Shown piece after piece: positions 26,150 to 36,006 of a stretch of 64,000 nt of DNA. The stretch spans positions 62,001-126,000 of the forward strand of contig NZ_JAHLQG010000031.1 in the NCBI RefSeq assembly GCF_018919065.1, given 5' to 3'. Within the stretch, counting starts at the first letter, position 1. Each line of letters opens with the position of its first letter. The DNA comes from Blautia sp. MSJ-9. GTDB taxonomy: Bacteria > Bacillota > Clostridia > Lachnospirales > Lachnospiraceae. The notes beneath the pieces were generated by a model. The model was not told where the DNA came from and did no database searches. It saw only the letters and a list, made by a program, of their open reading frames with translations. A program made the position numbers and the translations under genes.

Positions 26150-27331
26150 TTATTTCTGTTTTTTCATGAAGTCTTCATATAATGGAGACATGCTTCTTAA
26201 GTGTGCTACGATTTCTTTCAGTTTGTCTACTACGAAGTCTACATCTTCCATTGTTGTCTCTTCGCTGAGTGTCATACGCAGAGAACCATGTGCGATCTCA
26301 TGAGGCAGGCCGATTGCCAGAAGTACATGAGACGGATCAAGAGAACCTGAGGTACAGGCAGATCCACTGGATGCACAGATTCCATAGTTGTCGAGCATCA
26401 GCAGAAGTGATTCACCTTCTACGAACTGGAAGCTGACATTTACATTGTTCGGAAGACGTTTTACACGGTCACCGTTTACTTTTACATAAGGGATCTCTGT
26501 CTCAATTCTCTGGATCAGATGATCTCTGATAACGATTTCTTTCTCTGTACGTTCTTTCATGGAAGCATTTGCACGTGCTGCTGCTGCGCCGTATCCAACG
26601 ATTCCCGGTACGTTCTCTGTACCTGCACGACGTTTACGTTCCTGTGCACCGCCATGTACGAAGGAACGGATCTTAACACCTTTACGGATGTAGAGGAAGC
26701 CGATTCCTTTTGGTCCGTTAATCTTATGTCCGCTGGAGCTTAACATATCGATATTGCACTCATTTACATTGATCGGAACCTGACCAAAAGCCTGAACAGC
26801 ATCTGTGTGGAAAAGAACGCCGTGCTCTTTTGCGATACGTCCGATTTCTTTGATCGGCTGGATGGATCCGATCTCATTGTTTGCAAACATTACGGAGATC
26901 AGGATTGTCTCTGGTGTGATCGCTTTCTCAAGCTCATCCAGTTTCACAATACCGTTCTCGTCTACATCTACATATGTGATCTTTGCACCGCGTTTCTCCA
27001 GATATTCGCATGTATGAAGAATTGCATGATGCTCGATCTTAGTTGTGATAATGTGATTTCCTTTTGCTTTATATGCTTCAAAAGTAGCTTTCAGAGCCCA
27101 GTTGTCAGACTCGGAACCGCCGGCTGTGAAGTAAATCTCTTCTTTCTTTGCGCCAAGGACTTCAGCGATCTGCTCTCTTCCCTTAGTCACTGCTTCTTTG
27201 CTCTTACCTGCAAAATCATAAATACTAGACGGGTTGCCATAAAATTCTGAAAAATATGGCAGCATTGCCTGGACAACCTCCGGTGCTGTTTTAGTTGTTG
27301 CTGCATTGTCCAGATAAATCATTTTTCCCAT
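26150..27331 (-). CDS. nifS: Cysteine desulfurase NifS/IscS
   Basis: A 393-residue PLP enzyme that removes sulfur from cysteine and passes a persulfide to the scaffold. Visible features are IYLDNAATTKTAPEV at the N-terminus, AGGSESDNWALK, HTDAVQAFGQVP, the PLP lysine in SSGHKINGPKGIGF and the persulfide Cys in ASSGSACTSGSLDPSHVL. It lies between the iscR-like regulator and nifU. A CAGGAGGAC site precedes the ATG. Confidence 0.96.
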   Translation of the reverse strand: MGKMIYLDNAATTKTAPEVVQAMLPYFSEFYGNPSSIYDFAGKSKEAVTKGREQIAEVLGAKKEEIYFTAGGSESDNWALKATFEAYKAKGNHIITTKIEHHAILHTCEYLEKRGAKITYVDVDENGIVKLDELEKAITPETILISVMFANNEIGSIQPIKEIGRIAKEHGVLFHTDAVQAFGQVPINVNECNIDMLSSSGHKINGPKGIGFLYIRKGVKIRSFVHGGAQERKRRAGTENVPGIVGYGAAAARANASMKERTEKEIVIRDHLIQRIETEIPYVKVNGDRVKRLPNNVNVSFQFVEGESLLLMLDNYGICASSGSACTSGSLDPSHVLLAIGLPHEIAHGSLRMTLSEETTMEDVDFVVDKLKEIVAHLRSMSPLYEDFMKKQK

Positions 27332-27348
27332 TTTCTTGTCCTCCTGTT

Positions 27349-27825
27349 TTATTTAAGTACGTCCGACACAGCTTCTTTCGTGTTCAGACCTGCTATTTTC
27401 TCTTCATGTACTCTTCTGCTCTCTTCGATCAGCTGACCAAGCATCAGGGTATCTACAGCATTGGTGATGCTGTCGTTAATTCTCTTCCAGACGAGTTTCG
27501 CCACACATACGTCACTGCCGTGGCAGGTTCCGTCATTCTCAATCCCAGGACAGGCTGCTGCTTCCAGACTGCCTTCCAGCACACGCAGGACTTCACCGAC
27601 TGAGATCTCATCTGCCGGCTTGCCAAGCTGGTAACCGCCGTAAGCACCTCTGCTGCTCTTTACCAGACCTGCTTTCTTAAGCATGGCCATAAGCTGTTCG
27701 AGATAGCTTGTGGAAATATCCTGTCTCTCCGCAATGCTCTGTAAAGACACTGCTTCATTCTCACTGTGTAATCCCAGATCGATCAGTGCTTTCAAACCAT
27801 AGCGTGCTCTTGTTGACAGTTTCAT
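27349..27825 (-). CDS. iscR: Rrf2/IscR-family Fe-S-sensing repressor
   Basis: 158 residues with an N-terminal winged helix (STRARYGLKALIDLGLH, then SLQSIAERQDISTSYLEQLM) and the basic wing GLVKSSRGAYGGYQLGK. Three cysteines lie in CPGIENDGTCHGSDVC near residues 93-108, the likely Fe-S ligands. Such proteins repress iron-sulfur operons when clusters are abundant. It heads nifS-nifU, so autoregulation is expected; an inverted repeat lies within its promoter. Confidence 0.93.
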   Translation of the reverse strand: MKLSTRARYGLKALIDLGLHSENEAVSLQSIAERQDISTSYLEQLMAMLKKAGLVKSSRGAYGGYQLGKPADEISVGEVLRVLEGSLEAAACPGIENDGTCHGSDVCVAKLVWKRINDSITNAVDTLMLGQLIEESRRVHEEKIAGLNTKEAVSDVLK

Positions 27826-27875
27826 TTTCTCACCTCGTTTTTAATTCCCAGTGTTTCCCTCGGATTTTCATACTT

Positions 27876-27904
27876 ACTCTACCAGAAACTGCTAGTTCTG
27901 TCAA
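27876..27904 (-). promoter_or_regulatory. Promoter of the iscR-nifS-nifU operon with embedded inverted repeat
   Basis: TTGACA (27904-27899) and TAGAGT (27881-27876) are spaced exactly 17 bp with an extended TGG. Between them AGAAACT-gct-AGTTCT forms an imperfect palindrome, placed where a repressor would block polymerase; this is the natural candidate for the IscR operator. Confidence 0.7.
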
Positions 27905-27922
27905 GGATGTTTTAAACATATA

Positions 27923-27950
27923 TTGTCATAAAAGCGTTGCTTATTATAAC
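27923..27950 (+). promoter_or_regulatory. Promoter for the SpoVB-like gene
   Basis: TTGTCA (27923-27928) and TATAAC (27945-27950) are 16 bp apart on the plus strand, close to the ATG at 27976. No clear sporulation sigma-factor consensus was recognised. Confidence 0.45.
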
Positions 27951-27975
27951 GCATTCATAAATCCAGGAGCTTATT

Positions 27976-29319
27976 ATGTCGAGAAAGCTTTTTATCAAAG
28001 GAACACTCCTGCTGACTGTCACAGGCCTGCTCAGCAGACTGATCGGTTTCTTTTACAGGATATTCCTCTCCCATACGATTGGTGCACACGGACTGGGGAT
28101 TTTTCAGCTGGTACTTCCTCTGCAGATGCTGGTAATGTCTGTATGCGCTTCAGGTATCCAGACTGCTATTTCCCGTCTGACTGCCTCTGAAACTGCAAGT
28201 GAACATTCTGGACGTGCGGGGGATTACTTTGCTGCTGGAACCGCTTTCTCTGTTGGTGTTTCCTGTCTGTTTGCATGGTTTCTCTATACTTATGCAGATT
28301 TCTGGGCTGTCCGGATCCTGAGAGAACCACAGACAGCAGCTCTGATACAGCTATTGTCTTTCAGTATTCCTCTGAGTACTTTTCATGCATGTGTCAACAG
28401 CTACTACTTTGGAAAAAAGCAGGCCGGCTTTCCTGCCGGAACACAGCTTCTGGAACAGATTTTCCGTGTGGGCGGATGTTATCTGCTCTATCTTATCACC
28501 ATTTCTCAGGGGCGTACCGTCACACCGTTGATCGCTGTGGGCGCTAATCTTATCGGAGAATCCGCTGCAGCTTTTCTTTCTCTGTTTACTATAAGTATGC
28601 ATTTTCGTAAAACACATTATACTTTCTTACATATAAAAAAAGCAGGACAGATCTTAAAAAATCTCTTCAGGATCTCTGTACCTCTTACTCTGAACAAGAT
28701 TCTGCTGACCATTCTCAGCAGTGCAGAAGTGATCATGATCCCTGCCAGACTGCGGATGTCCGGGCTCAGTTCCAGAAATGCCTTAAGTATTTACGGTGTT
28801 TTCACCGGAATGGCCCTGCCTCTGATCCTGTTTCCGGCAACCATCACGAACTCAGCTGCAGTAATGCTTCTGCCATCTATCACAGAACTTCAGACTCTCG
28901 GATATCAGAAGCGGATCCAGTATGTGATCGGGCAGATTTTCCGATATTGTCTTCTGCTTGGCGGTTTTTGCATGATCTTTTTCCTGTTTCTGGGGGATTT
29001 TCTTGGAGTTTTTCTGTTTCACAGCGAGACTGCAGGTGTTTATATCCGGACAATGTCTTATATCTGTCCTTTTCTGTATCTGAATACAACACTGACCAGT
29101 GTCCTGAACGGACTCGGCAGATCCGACATCTGCCTGATGCACAGCATCATCAGTATCTGCATCCGTGTAAGTTTTGTATTATTTGCAATCCCCCAGTTCG
29201 GTATACGTGGATATCTGTACGGAATCCTCTGCAGCGAGCTGATCCTCACAGTTCTTCATATCCGTGCATTGTCCGAAAAATATTTTCCCTATCGACATTC
29301 AGATAGGAATGGTTTATAA
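27976..29319 (+). CDS. SpoVB/MurJ-like lipid-linked precursor flippase
   Basis: A 447-residue polytopic membrane protein of the MATE/Wzx-MurJ superfamily. It opens FIKGTLLLTVTGLLSRLIGF and continues FYRIFLSHTIGAHGLGIFQL, the signature of the SpoVB family, which is linked to spore cortex peptidoglycan synthesis. Twelve or more hydrophobic segments run to the C-terminus. Several SpoVB-like paralogues occur in Lachnospiraceae, so the exact substrate (cortex precursor or another polysaccharide lipid) is not certain. A CCAGGAG site precedes the ATG. Confidence 0.85.
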   Translation: MSRKLFIKGTLLLTVTGLLSRLIGFFYRIFLSHTIGAHGLGIFQLVLPLQMLVMSVCASGIQTAISRLTASETASEHSGRAGDYFAAGTAFSVGVSCLFAWFLYTYADFWAVRILREPQTAALIQLLSFSIPLSTFHACVNSYYFGKKQAGFPAGTQLLEQIFRVGGCYLLYLITISQGRTVTPLIAVGANLIGESAAAFLSLFTISMHFRKTHYTFLHIKKAGQILKNLFRISVPLTLNKILLTILSSAEVIMIPARLRMSGLSSRNALSIYGVFTGMALPLILFPATITNSAAVMLLPSITELQTLGYQKRIQYVIGQIFRYCLLLGGFCMIFFLFLGDFLGVFLFHSETAGVYIRTMSYICPFLYLNTTLTSVLNGLGRSDICLMHSIISICIRVSFVLFAIPQFGIRGYLYGILCSELILTVLHIRALSEKYFPYRHSDRNGL

Positions 29320-29375
29320 TTAATGCCGAAAAAGCAACACAAAAGTTGCCAAAAAGACACAAAGGAGATACAACC

Positions 29376-30407
29376 ATGGGATTCGATTTTATCAAAAAGT
29401 TACCAACCCCTGAAGAAATCCGCAATCAGTATCCCATTGATGCTGAAATTCAGGCCATTAAAGATGCAAGAGATAAGGAACTGCGTGATGTGTTTACCGG
29501 AAAATCCGATAAATTCCTTGCAATCATCGGTCCTTGTTCAGCAGATAACGAAGATGCTGTTCTGGATTACCTTACCAGATTACGCAATGTTCAGGAGAAA
29601 ATAGCTGACAAGGTTCTGATCGTTCCACGTGTTTATACAAATAAACCAAGAACAACAGGAGAGGGCTATAAAGGTATGGTTCATCAGCCGGATCCCGAGA
29701 AACAGCCAGACCTCCTTGCAGGACTTGTTGCGATCCGTAAGATGCATATCCATGCGATCCAGACAAGCGGTATGACATGCGCAGATGAAATGCTTTATCC
29801 GGAGAACTACCGTTATCTTTCTGACCTGCTTTCTTATGTAGCAGTTGGTGCACGTTCTGTTGAGGATCAGCAGCATCGTCTTACTGTCAGCGGTATGGAA
29901 GTTCCTGCAGGTATGAAGAACCCGACCAGTGGTGACATTGCAGTTATGCTTAACTCAGTTGTTGCAGCTCAGGGCGGTCATCGTTTCATCTACAGAAGCT
30001 GGGAAGTAGAAACATCAGGAAATGAGCTTGCTCACACAATTCTTCGTGGTGCAGTTAACAAACACGGAGAAGCGATCCCGAACTATCATTACGAAGATCT
30101 TCGTCTTCTGTGGGAGAAATATCAGAAGAAGAATCTGAAGAACCCGGCTGTTATTGTTGATACTAACCACTCCAATTCCAATAAACAGTATGATCAGCAG
30201 GTTCGTATTGCAAAAGAAGTTCTTCACAGCCGTCAGGTTGATCCGGAACTTCATACTCTGGTTAAAGGTCTTATGATTGAAAGTTATATTGAACCTGGAA
30301 ATCAGAAAATCGGCGGCGATCATATTTATGGTAAATCCATCACTGACCCATGTCTTGGATGGGAAGAATCTGAACGCCTTCTGTATACAATCGCTGAAAT
30401 GTGCTAA
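29376..30407 (+). CDS. aroF: 3-deoxy-7-phosphoheptulonate (DAHP) synthase, AroG/F type
   Basis: Condenses phosphoenolpyruvate and erythrose 4-phosphate in the first step of the shikimate pathway. The start is at 29376 because AAAGGAG lies 8 nt upstream and MGFDFIKKLPTPEEI is a sensible N-terminus; this gives 343 residues. Class I motifs are FLAIIGPCSADNEDA, VPRVYTNKPRTTGEGYKG, GARSVEDQQHR and VDTNHSNSNKQYDQQ. Feedback specificity (Phe, Tyr or Trp) is not readable. It is monocistronic between the flippase gene and a strong terminator. Confidence 0.95.
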   Translation: MGFDFIKKLPTPEEIRNQYPIDAEIQAIKDARDKELRDVFTGKSDKFLAIIGPCSADNEDAVLDYLTRLRNVQEKIADKVLIVPRVYTNKPRTTGEGYKGMVHQPDPEKQPDLLAGLVAIRKMHIHAIQTSGMTCADEMLYPENYRYLSDLLSYVAVGARSVEDQQHRLTVSGMEVPAGMKNPTSGDIAVMLNSVVAAQGGHRFIYRSWEVETSGNELAHTILRGAVNKHGEAIPNYHYEDLRLLWEKYQKKNLKNPAVIVDTNHSNSNKQYDQQVRIAKEVLHSRQVDPELHTLVKGLMIESYIEPGNQKIGGDHIYGKSITDPCLGWEESERLLYTIAEMC

Positions 30408-30418
30408 TTATATAACGC

Positions 30419-30455
30419 AAAAAACTTCCATAGCGTCAGGCTGTGGAAGTTTTTT
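30419..30455. terminator. Bidirectional terminator between aroF and xerD
   Basis: AAAACTTCCA-t-AGC pairs with GCT-g-TGGAAGTTTT, with A-runs before and T-runs after, so transcripts from both convergent genes can end here. Confidence 0.85.
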
Positions 30456-30458
30456 GTT

Positions 30459-31343
30459 TTAATGACGCGGATGTGTTTTCATATACACATCTCTCATCTT
30501 ATTCATATTCATGCCAAGATAAATCTGTGTAGTAGAAATATCTGAATGCCCAAGCATCTCCTGAACGCTTCTGATGTCTGCGCCGTTCTGCAGCATATGC
30601 ACGGCAAAAGAATGCCGCAGCGTATGAGGCGCAATATCTCTCTTAATCCCGGCATCATCTGCATAGCCTTTCAGTACTTTCCAGAAGCCCTGACGACTCA
30701 TGGCTTTTCCGGAACAGTTTGTAAACAATGCGGTCTCTTTATCATCTTTTACAAAAACAGTTCTGCCTGTCTCCAGATAGCGTTCCATGGCTTTCTTACA
30801 GGGAACTCCGATCGGAATGATACGCTCTTTACCGTTCTCATGGCACACAACATAACCAAACTGCAGATTCACGTCAAATATCTGTAAATGCAGCATCTCA
30901 CTTACGCGCATTCCTGTAGCATAGAGCAGCTCCAGCATTGCTGCATCTCTTATCCCTTTCGGAGTATTCAGATTTGGTTGCTGAAGTAATTTGTCCACTT
31001 CTTCTATTGTAAGGATCTCCGGTGCCTTTTTCTCTACTTTCGGCGGTTTCAGATTCTCCGCAGGGTCCTTCGCAATGACTCCCTCTTTCCATAAATACTG
31101 GAAAAAGGCTCTCATGGATGCAACACTTCTGGAGATAGAGGATGACGCAAATTTCTCACGTTCCATATAGCTTATATATCCCTCAAGTTCAAGTTCCTTT
31201 ACATCATTGCAGTTTCTGATTCCCCTCTCTTCCAGAAATTCTGCCATTTTCTTGAGATCCCTCTGATAAGATACCTCTGTATTAGCCGATGTCTTCTTTA
31301 TATTATGAAGATATGTAATAAACTCTCTTATTTCTATATCCAT
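30459..31343 (-). CDS. xerD: Site-specific tyrosine recombinase XerD
   Basis: 294 residues. It resolves chromosome dimers at dif with XerC. The N-terminal SAM-like DNA-binding domain is followed by a catalytic domain with R146 (ATGMRVSEM), K172 (NGKERIIPIG), H240-x-x-R243 (APHTLRHSF), H266 (MLGHSDIS) and nucleophile Y275 (TTQIYL). All catalytic residues are present and the length is normal. It lies next to spoIIM, a common clostridial arrangement, which supports a housekeeping rather than a mobile-element role. Confidence 0.95.
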   Translation of the reverse strand: MDIEIREFITYLHNIKKTSANTEVSYQRDLKKMAEFLEERGIRNCNDVKELELEGYISYMEREKFASSSISRSVASMRAFFQYLWKEGVIAKDPAENLKPPKVEKKAPEILTIEEVDKLLQQPNLNTPKGIRDAAMLELLYATGMRVSEMLHLQIFDVNLQFGYVVCHENGKERIIPIGVPCKKAMERYLETGRTVFVKDDKETALFTNCSGKAMSRQGFWKVLKGYADDAGIKRDIAPHTLRHSFAVHMLQNGADIRSVQEMLGHSDISTTQIYLGMNMNKMRDVYMKTHPRH

Positions 31344-31383
31344 ACTTCCCTGTTTCGCGCTCCCTTTTCTAATCCCTGTGTTA

Positions 31384-31419
31384 TCAGGAGCAGTTCCTTA
31401 CCGCATTTACTGCTCCTGA
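31384..31419. repeat. Intergenic inverted repeat upstream of xerD
   Basis: TCAGGAGCAGT and ACTGCTCCTGA are perfect 11-bp complements around a 14-nt loop. It lies between spoIIM and xerD without a flanking T-run, and shares the ACTGCTC core with hairpins near 44243 and 51663. Confidence 0.6.
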
Positions 31420-31580
31420 CAGTTTCTCATTCTAAAATGTATATGTATTATACTGTTTATTTTACATAAAATCAAACCCTTTTTTCATGGAAAAAGCTGA
31501 TATTTCAAGCTTTTTCGGCATCAGATACCATATGTCGGATATTTTATGACAACCACAACTAAATATGGTAAAAATACTCT

Positions 31581-32174
31581 CTAAAAAATTTTTATATAAT
31601 TCAAAATTCTACTGATGATCCATGGGTTTATAAAGCATTCTACAAGGATTCCCAGCAGGTAACCGATGGCAGCAATGCACATTCGGCCGGCATAAGCACC
31701 TGCTTTCTGAGAGAATATTCCTCTGTTTCTCCAGATTTCTACAGACATTTTCCACTCCTGTTCCATGGAATAGAGCCAGACCGGAATATAAAAAAGATAC
31801 TGCGGGAGCAACAGTCCCATTCCGATCACTCCGCCTGCAAATCCGAATTCCAGGATAGACGCCGACATGATCATACCTGTGTACAATCCTGACAGCAGAA
31901 GTGTGAGAACTGCAAGTGGTGCTCCAAAAACAGAAAATCCACAGATCAGATTCAGCAGATAATAACAGCCTCTGTATTTCAGGATTTCCAAAAGATATTC
32001 TTTTCCGGAAATGTCTTTACCTGCAAATGTACTTAAGAAATATATGGATGCCCAGGTTTTCTGCTGCCATTTCATTTTCCAGATCAGATTTGGTATCAGA
32101 TTTCCTGCAAGAAATCCCAGGAGAAACAGGATCAGCGCCGGAAATTTTCTTTTTTGTTTCGCAATCATACTCAT
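31581..32174 (-). CDS. spoIIM: Stage II sporulation protein M
   Basis: A 197-residue membrane protein with about five hydrophobic segments (FPALILFLLGFLAGNLI, the CYYLLNLICGFSVFGAPLAV region, GLLLPQYLFYIPVWLY and a C-terminal pair). SpoIIM joins SpoIIP and SpoIID to remodel septal peptidoglycan during engulfment. The GLLLP motif and the position beside xerD are typical. The start chosen has AGGGTGAT upstream; a second ATG two codons later is possible. Confidence 0.88.
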   Translation of the reverse strand: MSMIAKQKRKFPALILFLLGFLAGNLIPNLIWKMKWQQKTWASIYFLSTFAGKDISGKEYLLEILKYRGCYYLLNLICGFSVFGAPLAVLTLLLSGLYTGMIMSASILEFGFAGGVIGMGLLLPQYLFYIPVWLYSMEQEWKMSVEIWRNRGIFSQKAGAYAGRMCIAAIGYLLGILVECFINPWIISRILNYIKIF

Positions 32175-32290
32175 AGCATCACCCTGTACCAGTTTACTTG
32201 TACTTCATGGAAAGTATGCCTGTTTGACCGCTAAATTTTATATAGTCAAGATTCTCCACCTTTATCAGATTATTTCTTGATATAACAAAA

Positions 32291-32333
32291 AAGCTACATA
32301 AACTGTATATATAATATACAATCTATGTAGCTT
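32291..32333 (-). terminator. Intrinsic terminator after rny
   Basis: AAGCTACATA and TATGTAGCTT form a 10-bp stem, with an inner GTATAT/ATATAC pairing. On the minus strand the stem runs into six T residues. It lies 19 bp past the rny stop. Confidence 0.88.
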
Positions 32334-32351
32334 ATATCTTCAAAGAACTAA

Positions 32352-33911
32352 TTATTTTGCGTAGTCAACCGCTCTGCTTTCGCGGATCACATTGACTTTG
32401 ATCTGACCAGGATATTCAAGTTCTGCTTCGATCTGTTTCGCAATATCACGTGCCAGGAGAACCATATCAGCATCATTGATATGCTCCGGTACTACCATTA
32501 CACGGATCTCTCTACCTGCCTGAATAGCAAAAGATTTATCAACGCCCTTAAACTGGTTCGTAATATCCTCCAGCTGTTTCAGACGATTTGTATAAGTTTC
32601 CAGTGTCTCTCGTCTTGCACCAGGTCTTGCTGCTGAAATCGCATCTGCAGCCTGTACAATACAAGCGATCAGAGATTCCGGTTCGCAGTCACCATGATGG
32701 GATGCAACTGTGTTGATAACGATCTGGGATTCTTTATACTTCTTACAGAGATCTACACCAATCTGAATATGGGAACCTTCAACCTCATGGTCAATGGATT
32801 TACCAATATCATGAAGAAGACCGGCTCTCTTAGCCATACGGACATCTACGCCAACTTCACCTGCCAGCATTCCGGACAACTGAGCTACCTCGATAGAATG
32901 TCTCAAAGCATTCTGTCCATAACTTGAACGGAATTTCATGCGGCCAAGAAGTTTCAGTAATTCCGGATGGATGCCATGAACGCCAACGTCCATTGCAGCA
33001 TTCTCACCATCTTCACGGATCTGTGCTTCTACTTCTTTCTGCGCTTTCTCAACCATCTCTTCGATTCTGGCCGGATGGATACGTCCATCAACGATCAGTT
33101 TCTCAAGAGCTACACGTGCGATCTCACGACGGATCGGATCAAAGGCAGATAATACAACTGCTTCCGGGGTATCATCGATAATAAGATCTACACCTGTAAG
33201 TGTCTCCAAGGTACGGATGTTACGTCCCTCACGACCAATGATTCTTCCTTTCATCTCATCGCTTGGAAGCTGAACAACAGAAATTGTAGTCTCAGCTACA
33301 TGGTCAACTGCACATTTCTGGATGGCATTAACTACGTATTCTTTGGCTTTCTTTCCTGCTTCTTCCTTTGCTCTGCTCTCCAGCTCTCTGTAGAGTCTGG
33401 CAACATCCACTTTCACATCGTCTTCAACGGATCTGAGTAATTCTTCTTTTGCCTGTTCGGAGGTAAGACCTGAAACTCGTTCCAGTTCCTGTACTCCCTT
33501 CTGCTCAAGTTCTTCTACTCGTTTTTCTTTCTTCTGCACCTCAGCTGCTCTCGCTGTGCATTCCGCTTCACGCTTCTCTACTGCATCTGCTTTCTTGTCT
33601 ACCGCGGATTCTTTGGCTAATACACGGTTTTCATACTTCTGCAGTTCGTTTCTGCGTTCCTTGGTTTCTTTCTCCAGTTCATTCTTAGTACGGAGAGATT
33701 CTTCCTTCACTTCCAATAAAGCTTCTCTTTTTTTAGTCTCGGCTGTTTTCAGAGCTTCATCTATGATGCTTCTTGCTTTGTCTTCTGCTGTTCCAACGAC
33801 TTCAGCATCCTTCTGAATCTTGTTGTTTACAGCGACCTTGCAAGTAACAGGAACCGCAATAAGTAGCGCGACTACCACAGCGACAATTGCAACAATAATT
33901 GTTGTTGTCAC
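32352..33911 (-). CDS. rny: Ribonuclease Y
   Basis: A 519-residue membrane-anchored endoribonuclease that initiates mRNA decay in Firmicutes. It has an N-terminal transmembrane helix ([18 protein letters not shown]), a long charged coiled coil (about residues 35-180), a KH domain ([19 protein letters not shown]) and an HD domain with [19 protein letters not shown]. The start codon is GTG, placed after AAGGAGGTG. Gene order recA-recX-rny is common in clostridia. Confidence 0.96.
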   Translation of the reverse strand: MTTTIIVAIVAVVVALLIAVPVTCKVAVNNKIQKDAEVVGTAEDKARSIIDEALKTAETKKREALLEVKEESLRTKNELEKETKERRNELQKYENRVLAKESAVDKKADAVEKREAECTARAAEVQKKEKRVEELEQKGVQELERVSGLTSEQAKEELLRSVEDDVKVDVARLYRELESRAKEEAGKKAKEYVVNAIQKCAVDHVAETTISVVQLPSDEMKGRIIGREGRNIRTLETLTGVDLIIDDTPEAVVLSAFDPIRREIARVALEKLIVDGRIHPARIEEMVEKAQKEVEAQIREDGENAAMDVGVHGIHPELLKLLGRMKFRSSYGQNALRHSIEVAQLSGMLAGEVGVDVRMAKRAGLLHDIGKSIDHEVEGSHIQIGVDLCKKYKESQIVINTVASHHGDCEPESLIACIVQAADAISAARPGARRETLETYTNRLKQLEDITNQFKGVDKSFAIQAGREIRVMVVPEHINDADMVLLARDIAKQIEAELEYPGQIKVNVIRESRAVDYAK

Positions 33912-34081
33912 AGGAGCACCTCCTTATTTTGTTTTCATTGTACAAATACAACAATACAAGTTTATCTTTTTTTCATACTTATGTCAAGTTTTTCAAGGGA
34001 AATGTTTGAATATTTTTCCGTTTTTGAAAAGTTTCCCGCCTGACCTCACAAAAGCAGAATTCCGTAGAATATTACCAGCAT

Positions 34082-34714
34082 TTACCACTGATCAGCCGTC
34101 CGGATATTCATACTCTCAAGCACGCTTTTTATATCCGGATAACTAAATCCACGTCTGATCAGATACCCCTGAAGTCTGCGCATTTCTTTCTCATCGAGTT
34201 CCGTATCAGGAGCATATTTCTTTTCTACTGTCCGATACAGGATTTCCCGTTCATCTGGCATATTTAAGGCAGCCTCTTCTTCCCACGCCGCTGACACAGT
34301 TTCTTTATCTATTCCTTTGCCGATCAGTTCCTGTATGATCTTCTGGCGGCTTTTTGTGTTCATCCTGTATGCGATATAAGTTCTGGCATAACGCTCATCG
34401 TCTATATAACCGTAAGATTCCACATATGCCAGAGCATAATCTACCGCCAGAGGACTGAAACCGGCCTGGCGCAGTTTGTCTCTCAGACCTCTTTCCGTAC
34501 GATCCATATGTTCTAAGAGACGCATAGCTTTATGCCGTGCGTCTCTGTATTCTTCCGGTTCCTGCGCAATTCCCTGCTGTCTTCTCACCGGTTTCTCTGT
34601 CAATTGTCTTTTTTGTTTCTCAGCTAATCTGAGAAACTCTTCTAATGATACTCTGTTATCTGATCTGACTGGTTCCTGTCCCTTCAGACTCCCGAATGAA
34701 TCTGATTTCATCAT
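34082..34714 (-). CDS. recX: RecA regulator RecX
   Basis: 210 residues. RecX proteins cap or destabilise RecA filaments. The three-helix repeats are visible: RDARHKAMRLLEHMDRTERG, SPLAVDYALAYVESYGYIDD, ERYARTYIAYRMNTKSRQKI and the C-terminal RRGFSYPDIKSVLE. The ATG directly follows the recA stop (TAAATG), so translation is coupled and expression should follow recA and its SOS box. The first 60 residues are a less conserved polar extension. Confidence 0.9.
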   Translation of the reverse strand: MMKSDSFGSLKGQEPVRSDNRVSLEEFLRLAEKQKRQLTEKPVRRQQGIAQEPEEYRDARHKAMRLLEHMDRTERGLRDKLRQAGFSPLAVDYALAYVESYGYIDDERYARTYIAYRMNTKSRQKIIQELIGKGIDKETVSAAWEEEAALNMPDEREILYRTVEKKYAPDTELDEKEMRRLQGYLIRRGFSYPDIKSVLESMNIRTADQW

Positions 34715-35779
34715 TTATTCCTCAGTATCATCCTGATTTGTAACGGACACTGCAGCAGTCTCTTCTTCCTGGGCTGCATCATCAGGAAGTAAGTGATACT
34801 GAATTCTTACTTTCCTCTCGATCTCATCACAGATATCTGTATGCTCTTTCAGAAACAGTTTCGCATTCTCACGACCCTGTCCGATCTTGTCTCCATTATA
34901 TGCATACCATGCGCCACTCTTATTTACGATGCCGCAGTCTGCTGCCAGATCCAGGATATCGCCTTCTTTGGAGATACCTGTTCCAAACATAATATCGAAC
35001 TCTGCCTGTTTGAATGGCGGAGCTACTTTATTCTTCACGACTTTAATTCTGGTATGGTTACCAACCATCTCACCGCCCTGCTTCAGTGTCTCTACTCTTC
35101 GGACATCGAGACGGATAGAGGAATAGAATTTCAGTGCACGTCCACCTGTTGTTGTCTCTGGATTACCAAACATGACACCTACTTTCTCACGGAGCTGATT
35201 GATAAAGATAACGACACAGTTAGATTTGCTGATAACTGCAGTCAGCTTACGAAGAGCCTGTGACATCAGTCGTGCCTGAAGGCCTACATGGCTGTCACCC
35301 ATATCTCCGTCAATCTCTGCCTTCGGTACAAGGGCAGCTACAGAGTCCACGATCACGATATCCACTGCACCGGAACGAACCATAGTCTCTGTGATCTCCA
35401 GAGCCTGCTCCCCGTTATCCGGCTGTGATATGTATAAATTATCGATGTCTACACCGATATTCTTGGCATAGACAGGATCCAACGCATGCTCTGCATCGAT
35501 AAAACCTGCAATTCCACCGCGTTTCTGTACTTCCGCTACCATGTGAAGTGCTACGGTTGTCTTACCACTGGATTCCGGTCCGTAGATCTCGATGATACGT
35601 CCCTTAGGTACACCGCCTACGCCAAGTGCGATATCAAGACTTAATGATCCTGTTGGAACAGTCTCTACCTGCATGTTTGCTCCGGATTCTCCGAGTTTCA
35701 TTACAGAACCCTTGCCGTACTGTTTCTCAATATGTCCAAGCGCTGCTTCCAGTGCTTTCTGTTTCTCTTCATTTATCAT
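34715..35779 (-). CDS. recA: Recombinase A
   Basis: 354 residues. It forms the filament for homologous recombination and LexA cleavage. Features are Walker [29 protein letters not shown], the L2 region around [17 protein letters not shown] with [12 protein letters not shown], and an acidic C-terminal tail. AAGGAGAT lies upstream. It is followed immediately by recX and preceded by a LexA-type operator. Confidence 0.98.
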   Translation of the reverse strand: MINEEKQKALEAALGHIEKQYGKGSVMKLGESGANMQVETVPTGSLSLDIALGVGGVPKGRIIEIYGPESSGKTTVALHMVAEVQKRGGIAGFIDAEHALDPVYAKNIGVDIDNLYISQPDNGEQALEITETMVRSGAVDIVIVDSVAALVPKAEIDGDMGDSHVGLQARLMSQALRKLTAVISKSNCVVIFINQLREKVGVMFGNPETTTGGRALKFYSSIRLDVRRVETLKQGGEMVGNHTRIKVVKNKVAPPFKQAEFDIMFGTGISKEGDILDLAADCGIVNKSGAWYAYNGDKIGQGRENAKLFLKEHTDICDEIERKVRIQYHLLPDDAAQEEETAAVSVTNQDDTEE

Positions 35780-35808
35780 TTTTTATATAATCTCCTTAAG
35801 CATATTCA

Positions 35809-35850
35809 GAACTTATGTTCGTTTTCTATTCATTATAGTATTATACTTCG
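35809..35850 (-). promoter_or_regulatory. recA promoter region with SOS (LexA) box
   Basis: GAAC-TTAT-GTTC at 35809-35820 matches the Gram-positive LexA operator form GAAC-N4-GTTC. Just upstream on the minus strand are TATAAT-like hexamers (in GTATAATACTATAATG), so the operator overlaps or immediately follows the transcription start. This supports damage-inducible recA-recX. Confidence 0.8.
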
Positions 35851-36006
35851 CGACGGATGTCAAGCTTTTTTGTCTGCTCCACCCATTTATTTTGTCTGTC
35901 AAAAAACGACAGTTTAAGACAGAAAGAACAGGAAACGCACTCTCTTCTGCATTCCCTGCTCTTTCGTATTCTCAACTATAAACTTTTACATATAAACAGA
36001 TATCTT

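Noticed and set aside
30459-31343. Mobile-element integrase
   Set aside because: The tyrosine recombinase has XerD length and catalytic pattern and lies beside spoIIM, the usual chromosomal context, with no attachment repeats or phage genes.
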